DNA from: Palsa-504 sp050011155
Lineage (GTDB): Bacteria; Actinomycetota; Actinomycetes; Streptosporangiales; Streptosporangiaceae
Direction of reading: 5' to 3'
Length of the DNA: 64,000 nt
NCBI GenBank assembly: GCA_050011155.1
Contig: JBEKJP010000009.1
Coordinates: 28,251-92,250, forward strand
A program made the position numbers and the translations under genes. The notes beneath the pieces are model-generated. The model was given only the letters and a program-made list of their open reading frames with translations, was not told the DNA's origin and did no database searches. Positions 14,588 to 21,381 of the stretch are shown here, in pieces (the stretch's first letter is position 1; each line of letters opens with the position of its first letter).

Positions 14588-15703
14588 TCAGCGCAGGCCG
14601 GGGCGCTTGCGCAGCGCGGTCTGGATGATCCGGTCGACGAGTTGCGGCAGGGGCAGGCCGGTGGCGGCCCACATCATCGGGAAGCCAGAAGCGGGGGTCA
14701 TGCCCGGCATCGTGTTGATCTCGTTGACCAGGATCTGCCCGGTCGTGGTGTAGAAGAAGTCGACCCGGGCCAGGCCCTCGCAGGAGATGGCGTCGAAGAC
14801 CGCGCCGGCCAGCCGCCGGATCTCGGCCGCGGCCGCGGCCGGGACCGGCGCCGGGATCCGCATCGTGTCGGCCGAGGCCATGTACTTAGCCTCGAAATCG
14901 TAGAACTCCGAACCGGGATCCACCAGCACCTGGCCAGGGATGCTCGCCTCGGGCGGCCCGCCGTCGAGGCCCTCGAGCACCGCGCACTCGATCTCGATCC
15001 CGTCCACTGCGGCCTCGACCAGCACCTTGGGGTCGTGGGCGCGGGCGGCCTCGATGGCGTCTTCCAGCCCTTCGAAGCCGGTCACCCGGGTGATCCCGAT
15101 GCTCGAGCCGCCACGGGCCGGCTTGACGAACACCGGCCAGCCGAGATCGGCGATTTCGTCCAGCACCCGCTTGCGTTCGTCAAGGGACTGCCACTCCCGG
15201 TCGCGCACCACCACGTACGGACCGACCGGCAGGCCCCGGGCCGTCAGGAGCACCTTCATGTACTCCTTATCCATGCCGGCCGCGCTGGCGAACACGCCGG
15301 CGCCCGCGTACCTGGTGCCGGTCATCTCCAGCAGGCCCTGGATGGTGCCGTCCTCGCCGTAGGCGCCGTGCAGCAGCGGCAGCACGACGTCGACCGCACC
15401 GAGGTCCCGCGGGACGGAGTCAGGGCTCGTCACCCGCAAGGCGGAACCGCTGACCGGGGTGATCTCAGAGCCGGGTATGGCCACCGACTCGACCGACGGC
15501 AGCGAGCCGGAAGACAACGCCAGCCGAGCGGGGTCACCCGACACCAGCACCCACCGCCCGTCGGTGGCGATGCCGATGGGCAGCACCTCGTAGCGGTCGC
15601 GGTCGATAACCGACAAGATCAAGCCCGCGCTCGCGCAGGAAATGGCGTGCTCGGTGCTGCGACCGCCGAATACTACGGCGACCCGGATTTTTCCCTGCCC
15701 CAC
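14588..15703 (-). CDS. ddl: D-alanine--D-alanine ligase
   Basis: A 371-residue ATP-grasp ligase that makes D-Ala-D-Ala for peptidoglycan. Motifs: VAVVFGGRSTEHAISC at the N-terminus, PLLHGAYGEDGTIQGLLEM, VFVKPARGGSSIGITRV and VNEINTMPGMTPASGFPMM. The GTG at 15703 has GGGAGG four bases upstream; the frame continues through a tandem repeat to 15784 but those residues are not part of the family. No vancomycin-resistance-type D-Lac features were assessed. Confidence 0.95.
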   Translation of the reverse strand: MGQGKIRVAVVFGGRSTEHAISCASAGLILSVIDRDRYEVLPIGIATDGRWVLVSGDPARLALSSGSLPSVESVAIPGSEITPVSGSALRVTSPDSVPRDLGAVDVVLPLLHGAYGEDGTIQGLLEMTGTRYAGAGVFASAAGMDKEYMKVLLTARGLPVGPYVVVRDREWQSLDERKRVLDEIADLGWPVFVKPARGGSSIGITRVTGFEGLEDAIEAARAHDPKVLVEAAVDGIEIECAVLEGLDGGPPEASIPGQVLVDPGSEFYDFEAKYMASADTMRIPAPVPAAAAAEIRRLAGAVFDAISCEGLARVDFFYTTTGQILVNEINTMPGMTPASGFPMMWAATGLPLPQLVDRIIQTALRKRPGLR

Positions 15704-15722
15704 GCGTCCTCCCGTCCGGCCC

Positions 15723-15782
15723 AACCCCACAAGGCACAACCCCACAAGGCACAACCCCACAAGGCACAACCCCACAAGGCGC
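15723..15782. repeat. Four tandem 15-bp units upstream of ddl
   Basis: AACCCCACAAGGCAC is repeated four times without gaps (15723, 15738, 15753, 15768), the last with one change (GCGC). It lies 20 bases upstream of the ddl start and inside its leader or promoter. The unit length is a multiple of three, so the frame stays open through it; it is prone to slippage. Confidence 0.95.
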
Positions 15783-15820
15783 AACCATCAAGCCCAAGCC
15801 CAAAGAGCTGAGCGACCAGG

Positions 15821-17050
15821 CTACGGCCTGCTGAGGGACTCCAGCGCCACATACGCGTCAGAGATCAGGTCTTCCGCGTCTTCCAGGCCGACGGAGAAAC
15901 GTACCGCGCCCGGATCGATGCCGCCGGCCGCCAGCGCCCGGTCGTCGAGTTGCCGGTGCGTGGTCGAGGCGACGTGGCTGACCAGCGTGTGGGTCCCGCC
16001 CAGGGACGTGGCGAGTGAGGCGAGCCGCAGCTTGTCGGCGAACGCCATGCCCGCCTCGCGACCGCCGTGCGGCGTGACGGTGACGATCGCCCCGAACCGC
16101 ACCCCCTCCGGGCCCGCGTCGAACAGCCGCCGGGCCACCTGGTGCCCGGCGTGCTCCGGCAGCCCGGGGTAGTCGATGCGCAGCACGGCCGGGTGCCGGG
16201 ACAGCGCGGCCGCGAACACCGAGGCGGTCGAGCAGGCCCGGCGCACCCGCAGCGGCAGCGTCTCCAGGCCCCGGCGCAGCAGGAACGCCTCATCGGGCGC
16301 CAGCGACGCACCGGTGTCCACTCGGGTGCCGCGGATGTTGCTGATCAGCTCGATGCGCCCGGTGACCACGCCGCCGGTGACGTCGGAGTGGCCGCCGATG
16401 TACTTGGTGGCCGAGTGCACGACCAGATCGGCGCCGTGCTCGAGCGGCCGGCAGATGACCGGCGGGGCCAGCGTGGAGTCGACCACAAGCAGCGCCCCGG
16501 CGTCGTGCGCGATCTCGGCCAGCTTACGCAGGTCGGCGACGGCGGTGGTGGGGTTGGCGATGGTCTCCGCGTACACCACCCGCGTGGTCGGGCGGATGGC
16601 CGCCTGGACCGCGTCCAGGTCGGTGATGTCGACGAAGTCCGTCTCCACCCCGAACCGCGACAGGACGTTGCGCAGCAGCGAGTACGTGCCCCCGTAGACC
16701 GCGCCCGACGCCACCACGTGCGCGCCGGTCCGGGCGAAGGTCCAGAACACGCCGCTGATCGCGGCCATCCCCGAGGCGAACGCCTGGGCGGCCGGCCAGC
16801 GCGGCAGGTTCACCCCTTCCAGCGCCGCGACCGCGCGGGCGAACGCGTCCACGGTGGGGTTGTCGATCCGGCTGTAGGTGTAGCCGGGCATCTCGTCGTT
16901 CAGGACGGACCGGTACTCTTCGGACGAACCGAACGCGAACGACGCGGTGCGGAACACCGGCGTGCCGAGCGGCTGCTGCGCAGGCGTCGGCGGGGCCGGG
17001 AGGTGGACCGCCCTGGTGTTCTCGCCGGTCTGCTTGCGGACTATCTCCAC
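15821..17050 (-). CDS. Cys/Met metabolism PLP enzyme (cystathionine gamma-synthase/lyase family)
   Basis: A 409-residue fold-type I enzyme. TPVFRTASFAFGSSEEYRSV, YTYSRIDNPTVDAFARAVAALEG, SGMAAISGVFWTF, VVDSTLAPPVICRPLEHGADL and HSATKYIGGHSD (the lysine forms the PLP Schiff base) mark the MetB/MetC/MegL family. The family includes synthases and gamma-lyases acting on homoserine esters, cystathionine or methionine; the sequence does not separate them. The GTG start at 17050 has a weak GCAGGAA upstream. It sits between gpsA and ddl on the same strand with short gaps, so it could be co-transcribed. Confidence 0.88.
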   Translation of the reverse strand: MEIVRKQTGENTRAVHLPAPPTPAQQPLGTPVFRTASFAFGSSEEYRSVLNDEMPGYTYSRIDNPTVDAFARAVAALEGVNLPRWPAAQAFASGMAAISGVFWTFARTGAHVVASGAVYGGTYSLLRNVLSRFGVETDFVDITDLDAVQAAIRPTTRVVYAETIANPTTAVADLRKLAEIAHDAGALLVVDSTLAPPVICRPLEHGADLVVHSATKYIGGHSDVTGGVVTGRIELISNIRGTRVDTGASLAPDEAFLLRRGLETLPLRVRRACSTASVFAAALSRHPAVLRIDYPGLPEHAGHQVARRLFDAGPEGVRFGAIVTVTPHGGREAGMAFADKLRLASLATSLGGTHTLVSHVASTTHRQLDDRALAAGGIDPGAVRFSVGLEDAEDLISDAYVALESLSRP

Positions 17051-17122
17051 TAAATCATTCCTGCCGTTCTAGGCACCAAGCGCAGGGACTTCGCCAACTA
17101 TTCGCCAACCAAGAGTGCCAGT

Positions 17123-18127
17123 TCACGGACCGTACCACTCCGGCTTGGCCGAACGTGACGCAAGCATCGACGCAGCCTGCTCGACCGGCAGCCCGTCCCG
17201 CATGACGGCCTCGACCACCTCGGTGATCGGCATCTCGACCCCGTGCTCCCGGGCGAGTTCGAGCACCGGCCCGCAGGACGCGACGCCCTCCGCGGTCTGG
17301 TTCATCGCGGCCGACGCCGAAGCCACCGTCATGCCGCGGCCCAGGTACTCGCCGAACGTCCGGTTCCGCGACAGCGGCGAGCTGCACGTGGCCACCAGGT
17401 CGCCCATCCCGGCCAGCCCGGCGAACGTCTGCGCCTGGGCGCCCAGGGCCGAGCCGAGCCGGGCGATCTCGGCCAGCCCGCGGGTGATCAGCGTGGCCCG
17501 GGTGTTGTCGCCAAGACCCATGGCCACCGCGATGCCGACCGCGATCGCGATGACGTTCTTCACCGTCCCGCCGAGCTCGCAGCCGGTCACGTCGGTGTTG
17601 GTGTAGGGCCGGAAGTACGGCGTGTGGCACGCGCCTTGCAGGGCCTCCGCCCCCGGCAAGGAACCGCACGCCACCACCGCCGCGGTGAATTCCCGCCGGA
17701 CGATCTCGCCCGCCAGGTTGGGCCCCGCCACCACGCCCACCCGGGACAGATCCGCGCCGGTCACCTCGGCGATCACCGAGCTCATCCGCAGCCGGGTGCC
17801 GTGCTCGATCCCCTTCATGAGGCTGACAAGCAGCGCCCGCGGCGGCAGCAGCGGCGCCCACTCGGCCAGGTTGGCCCGCAGCGTCTGGGCGGGCACCGCG
17901 AACGCCACCAGGTCGGCGCCGTCCAGCGCCTCAGCCGGGTCCGACGTCGCGTCCAGGGCCGGGTTCAGCGCGATCCCCGGCAGGTAGTCCGGGTTCTCGT
18001 GCTGCACGGCCAGCGCCTTCGCGAGCGCCGGCTTGCGGCTGTACAGCACGGTGCTTGTCCCCGCGTCGCAGAGCACCTGAGCGAACGTGGTACCCCAGGA
18101 ACCCGCGCTCAGCACGGCGGCTTTCAC
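17123..18127 (-). CDS. gpsA: Glycerol-3-phosphate dehydrogenase [NAD(P)+]
   Basis: A 334-residue enzyme that reduces dihydroxyacetone phosphate to sn-glycerol 3-phosphate for phospholipid synthesis. Motifs: AVLSAGSWGTTFAQVLCDAG (dinucleotide loop), VSLMKGIEHGT, GPNLAGEI and LGGTVKNVIAIAVGIAVAMG (catalytic lysine). The first glycine of the usual GxGxWG loop is Ser here (SAGSWG). The GTG start at 18127 lies 10 bases after the plsC stop; the frame extends to 18181 but would overlap plsC. It acts directly before plsC-type acyltransferases in the same pathway. Confidence 0.94.
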   Translation of the reverse strand: MKAAVLSAGSWGTTFAQVLCDAGTSTVLYSRKPALAKALAVQHENPDYLPGIALNPALDATSDPAEALDGADLVAFAVPAQTLRANLAEWAPLLPPRALLVSLMKGIEHGTRLRMSSVIAEVTGADLSRVGVVAGPNLAGEIVRREFTAAVVACGSLPGAEALQGACHTPYFRPYTNTDVTGCELGGTVKNVIAIAVGIAVAMGLGDNTRATLITRGLAEIARLGSALGAQAQTFAGLAGMGDLVATCSSPLSRNRTFGEYLGRGMTVASASAAMNQTAEGVASCGPVLELAREHGVEMPITEVVEAVMRDGLPVEQAASMLASRSAKPEWYGP

Positions 18128-18137
18128 GACGGCACCC

Positions 18138-18965
18138 TCACGCGCCGCCGGAGACCGCCTCGCCCGAGCCCGGGCGAGCATCCGGGAGCGGGGCGGGTTG
18201 ATCCTTCGTTCGTTCCAATGGGACGCGGCCGCCCGCGTCGAGATCCCAGGGTGCGGTGGGGGGCGGCTCCTGCCTGATCTTGGCCAGCAGGCCGGTGATG
18301 TCGGCCATGATGTCGGCCGTCGCGGCCTGCAGCGTCGACGCGCCGAGGCGCTGGCCCTGGTAGGCGGACAGGTCGACCGGCGCCCCGGCCGCCATCCGGA
18401 CCGTCTTGCGCGGGAACAGGTGCGGCTTCTTCGACCCGTACGGCAGGATCTCCTGCGCGCCCCACTGGGCGATCGGGATCACCGGCGCCCCGGTGATCAG
18501 GGCCAGCCGCGCCGCGCCGGTCTTGCCCGTCATCGGCCACAGGTCCGGGTCGCGGGACGCGGTCCCCTCCGGGTAGACGATCACGCAGGCCCCGGCCCGC
18601 AGCGCCTCCTCGGCCTTCTTGAGCACCAGGCCCGCGTCGCCCCGGCCGCGGAACACCGGCAGCTGGCCGAACTTGTACATCAGCGGCCCGATCACCTTCA
18701 CCTCGAAGATCGCTGACTTGATCATGAAAACCGGGTACCGCTTGGCGTAGCCGTCGCTGAACAGGGCGATCGCGGGCCAGTCGGCGTAGGACAGGTGGTT
18801 CGGGGCCAGGATGATGCCGCCCGTCCGGGGGATGTTCTCCTTGCCTGACCAGCGGAACCTCATCAGCAGCCGCAGCCCCGGGTGCAGGATGATCCGCGAG
18901 AACAGCCGCCAGCCCGGCGAGTACGTGTAGGACGTAGGCTGGCCAGCGCCAGTACGCGTGGTCAT
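18138..18965 (-). CDS. plsC: 1-acylglycerol-3-phosphate acyltransferase (PlsC-like)
   Basis: A 275-residue acyltransferase. NHLSYAD is the HX4D catalytic box, VFRGRGD is block II and YPEGTAS is block III. It transfers acyl groups onto lysophosphatidate in phospholipid synthesis. The ATG at 18965 has AGGAG about nine bases upstream; the open frame continues to 19583 on the opposite strand of fbiD, which is an artefact. The C-terminal 40 residues are Pro-rich and dispensable-looking. It probably forms an operon with gpsA. Confidence 0.93.
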   Translation of the reverse strand: MTTRTGAGQPTSYTYSPGWRLFSRIILHPGLRLLMRFRWSGKENIPRTGGIILAPNHLSYADWPAIALFSDGYAKRYPVFMIKSAIFEVKVIGPLMYKFGQLPVFRGRGDAGLVLKKAEEALRAGACVIVYPEGTASRDPDLWPMTGKTGAARLALITGAPVIPIAQWGAQEILPYGSKKPHLFPRKTVRMAAGAPVDLSAYQGQRLGASTLQAATADIMADITGLLAKIRQEPPPTAPWDLDAGGRVPLERTKDQPAPLPDARPGSGEAVSGGA

Positions 18966-19035
18966 GGAGCTAGTCTCCTGGTTCTTGCGGTCCGGTGTCG
19001 AGGCAGGGTCAAACGAGATGATCGAGGATGTGCCG

Positions 19036-19680
19036 ATGACCTGGTCGGTGCTGATGCCCGTCAAGGTGCTCGAGCAGGCCAAGTCCAGGCTCGCGGCGCT
19101 CACCGGCCCGCGGCGGGCCGAGTTCGCGCTCGCGCTCGCCTGCGACACGGTGACCGCCGTGGCCGGTTCCGGCCCGGTGGCCCGCGTGATCGTGATCACA
19201 GACGACCAGGTCGCGTCGGTGGCGCTGGCCGCGCTGGGCGCGCTCGTCGTTCCCGACGAGCCGCGGGCCGGGCTGAACGCGGCGCTGCGGCACGGCGCCG
19301 GGTACGCCGCCGCCCGCTGGCCCCGCTCGGGGACGGCCGCGCTCTCCGCCGACCTGCCCGCGCTGCGCCCGGACGAGCTCGGCCGGACCCTGAACGCGGC
19401 CGCGGCCTGGCCGAACGCGTTCGTGGCGGACGCCGCCGGTGACGGCACGACGCTGTACACGGCGGCGCCGGGAGCGGTCTTCTCACCCGCGTTCGGCCTG
19501 GCCTCGCGGGCGCGGCACGCCGCGGGCGGCGCCGCCGAACTCGCCCTGGACGGCATTCCGGGCCTGCGCCGGGACGTGGACACGCCCGACGACCTGCGCG
19601 GCGCGGCCGGCCTGGGGCTGGGCCGGCACAGCGCGCCGCTCGCCGCGGAACTGCTCAGATGTGCACCACGGGGCAGGTAA
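19036..19680 (+). CDS. fbiD: Phosphoenolpyruvate/2-phospholactate guanylyltransferase (F420 synthesis)
   Basis: A 214-residue nucleotidyltransferase of the CofC/FbiD family: MTWSVLMPVKVLEQAKSRL at the N-terminus, VIVITDDQVASVALAALGA, TAALSADLPALRPDEL (the metal-binding DLP) and GIPGLRRDVDTPDDL near the C-terminus. It makes the guanylylated intermediate used to build the coenzyme F420 side chain; in mycobacteria the substrate is phosphoenolpyruvate. The start is uncertain: ATG 19036 fits the family, ATG 19018 is an alternative. It is divergent from plsC. The last 26 bases overlap the convergent AsnC-like gene. Confidence 0.88.
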   Translation: MTWSVLMPVKVLEQAKSRLAALTGPRRAEFALALACDTVTAVAGSGPVARVIVITDDQVASVALAALGALVVPDEPRAGLNAALRHGAGYAAARWPRSGTAALSADLPALRPDELGRTLNAAAAWPNAFVADAAGDGTTLYTAAPGAVFSPAFGLASRARHAAGGAAELALDGIPGLRRDVDTPDDLRGAAGLGLGRHSAPLAAELLRCAPRGR

Positions 19681-19888
19681 GCGTCCTGGTGATCCCAGGT
19701 ACGGACTGGATGTGCGCGGCGACAAGCCGGCCGAGCTCGTCGACGTTGTCCGCCTGGGCGCGCACGATGACGTCGTAGGGTCCGGTGACGTCTTCTGCTT
19801 GCGTGACGCCGCTGATCTTCGCGATGAGCGAGGCCACGTCGGCGGCCTTGCCGACTTCTGTCTGGACGAGGATGTAAGCCTCTACCAT
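19655..19888 (-). CDS. Stand-alone Lrp/AsnC effector (RAM) domain protein
   Basis: A 77-residue protein consisting only of the ligand-binding/oligomerisation domain of Lrp/AsnC regulators: VEAYILVQTEVGKAADVASL, GVTQAEDVTGPYDVIVRAQA and VPGITRTLTCPVVHI. There is no helix-turn-helix. GGGAGG lies six bases before the ATG at 19888; the frame upstream to 19963 is not supported. Such proteins form multimers that bind amino acids and may modulate other Lrp proteins. The gene next to thiL is a recurring actinobacterial arrangement, but the function is not established. Confidence 0.88.
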   Translation of the reverse strand: MVEAYILVQTEVGKAADVASLIAKISGVTQAEDVTGPYDVIVRAQADNVDELGRLVAAHIQSVPGITRTLTCPVVHI

Positions 19889-19965
19889 GAGGTCCTCCCA
19901 GGGGATTACGGGACAGGCGCCCCGCCCGCCCACGCTACCGTAGAGGTCCAGACCATGTAACACGC

Positions 19966-21048
19966 GTGCCCCCCCGTGAAAGAGGTGAGCCCGCCATCGG
20001 GAACGAGCCGCCGACGCTGGCCTCGCTGGGGGAGTTCGGCCTGATCAAGACGGTGTCGGCCGGCCTGCCGCCGAACGCGCGGACGCTCGTCGGCATCGGT
20101 GACGACGCCGCCGTGCTGGCCACGCCGGACGGCCGGGTGGTCGCCACCACGGATTTCCTGCTCGAGGGGCGGCATTTCCGCCGCGACTGGTCGTCCGCCG
20201 CCGACATCGGGCACAAGGCCGCGGCCCGCAGCCTGGCCGACTGCGCGGCCATGGGGGCCGAGCCGACCGCCCTGCTGGTCGCGCTGGCGGCGCCGCCCGA
20301 CCTGGAGGCCCGCTGGGCCAGGGAACTGGCCGAGGGCCTGGCGCGGGAGTGCGCGCGCACCGGCGCCGCCGTGATCGGCGGGGACACCGCCCGGGCCGAC
20401 AGCGTGCTGCTCGCCGTGACCGGCCTCGGCGACCTGGCCGGCCGCGACCCGGTGCTGCGCTCCGGGGCCAGGCCCGGCGATCTGGTCGCGGTGGCCGGCC
20501 CGCTGGGGCACGCCGCGGCCGGGTTCGCCCTGCTGACCGCGGGCCTGACCGACGATCGGCTGATCGCCCCCCTGATCGCCCCCCTGATCGCGCAGCACCT
20601 GCGGCCCGCGCCGCCGTACCCGGCCGGCCCGGAGGCGGCCGCCCTGGGCGCGACCGCGATGATCGACGTCAGCGACGGCCTGCTGGCCGACCTGGGCCAC
20701 GTGGCGGAGGCCAGCGGCGTCCAGGTCCGCCTGGCCTCGGCCGGGCTGAGGCCGGAGGAAGAGTTGCTCGCCGCCGCCAGAAAATATTTGTACCGAACGG
20801 CCTCGGTGTCACGCCCCGGTCCTGATGCCACGCCAGCCGCGCAGGCCCAGGAGTGGGTGCTCACCGGCGGCGAGGACCATTCACTGGTCGCGACGTTCCC
20901 CGCGGGCACGCCGCTGCCGCCTCGCTGGCGGGTGATAGGCGAGGTCAGCGGGCCCGAACCCGGCCCCAGAACGCAGCAGCGGGGCGTCGTCGTCGATGGC
21001 CAGCCGGGCTCACAGCGCCCCGGCTGGGATCACTTCGCTAGCGGCTGA
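19966..21048 (+). CDS. thiL: Thiamine-monophosphate kinase
   Basis: Phosphorylates thiamine phosphate to thiamine diphosphate. Motifs: LGEFGLIKTVSAGLP, VGIGDDAAVL (Mg-ATP), TTDFLLEGRHFRRDWSS, AVIGGDTARADSVLL, MIDVSDGLLADLGHV and VLTGGEDHSLVATFP. Two oddities: a LIAPLIAPLIA microrepeat near residue 205, and an insertion (ARKYLYRTASVSRPGPDA) before the final domain that coincides with a T-rich/ACCGAACG motif. GTG 19966 is the only standard start; an excellent SD, AAAGAGGTGA (19979-19988), lies seven bases before an in-frame ATC at 19996, which may be the real start. The 3' end overlaps rpmB by 11 bases. Confidence 0.92.
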   Translation: MPPRERGEPAIGNEPPTLASLGEFGLIKTVSAGLPPNARTLVGIGDDAAVLATPDGRVVATTDFLLEGRHFRRDWSSAADIGHKAAARSLADCAAMGAEPTALLVALAAPPDLEARWARELAEGLARECARTGAAVIGGDTARADSVLLAVTGLGDLAGRDPVLRSGARPGDLVAVAGPLGHAAAGFALLTAGLTDDRLIAPLIAPLIAQHLRPAPPYPAGPEAAALGATAMIDVSDGLLADLGHVAEASGVQVRLASAGLRPEEELLAAARKYLYRTASVSRPGPDATPAAQAQEWVLTGGEDHSLVATFPAGTPLPPRWRVIGEVSGPEPGPRTQQRGVVVDGQPGSQRPGWDHFASG

Positions 21049-21223
21049 TCTTGCCGGCCTTGATGCAGGAGGTGCACACGTTCACGTGCTTGGCCGTGCC
21101 GTTGACGGTGACGCGGCGGCGCTGGATGTTCGGGTTCCAGCGACGGCGGGTACGGCGGTGCGAGAAGGAGACGTTGTTGCCGAAGATCGGCCCCTTACCG
21201 CATACGTCGCAGACGGAAGCCAC
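21038..21223 (-). CDS. rpmB: 50S ribosomal protein bL28 (zinc-ribbon form)
   Basis: A 61-residue protein, VASVCDVCGKGPIFGNNVS, then SHRRTRRRWNPNIQRR and VNVCTSCIKAGKISR. Two CxxC pairs make it the zinc-binding (C+) form. The GTG at 21223 has AGGAG about seven bases upstream; the frame extends to 21352 without support. It is divergent from recG and converges on thiL. Confidence 0.95.
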   Translation of the reverse strand: MASVCDVCGKGPIFGNNVSFSHRRTRRRWNPNIQRRRVTVNGTAKHVNVCTSCIKAGKISR

Positions 21224-21368
21224 GGTTCGCTCCTGAGAATTGATGGTGTGACGTCTAGGTGGCGTGCCCGGCTCTACGCGAAACTTCTCCACGCGTACTA
21301 GGCAGCCGTCGAAGCCTACCCGAAGGGTTGCCCCGACGCGAACCGCGCTCAATGTCGTGGTCCGCTTC

Positions 21369-21374
21369 TATGCT
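21369..21374 (+). promoter_or_regulatory. -10 element for leaderless recG
   Basis: TATGCT followed by GCCACAT (seven bases) and GTG 21382. No SD precedes that GTG, so the transcript probably starts at the start codon. Confidence 0.5.
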
Positions 21375-21381
21375 GCCACAT

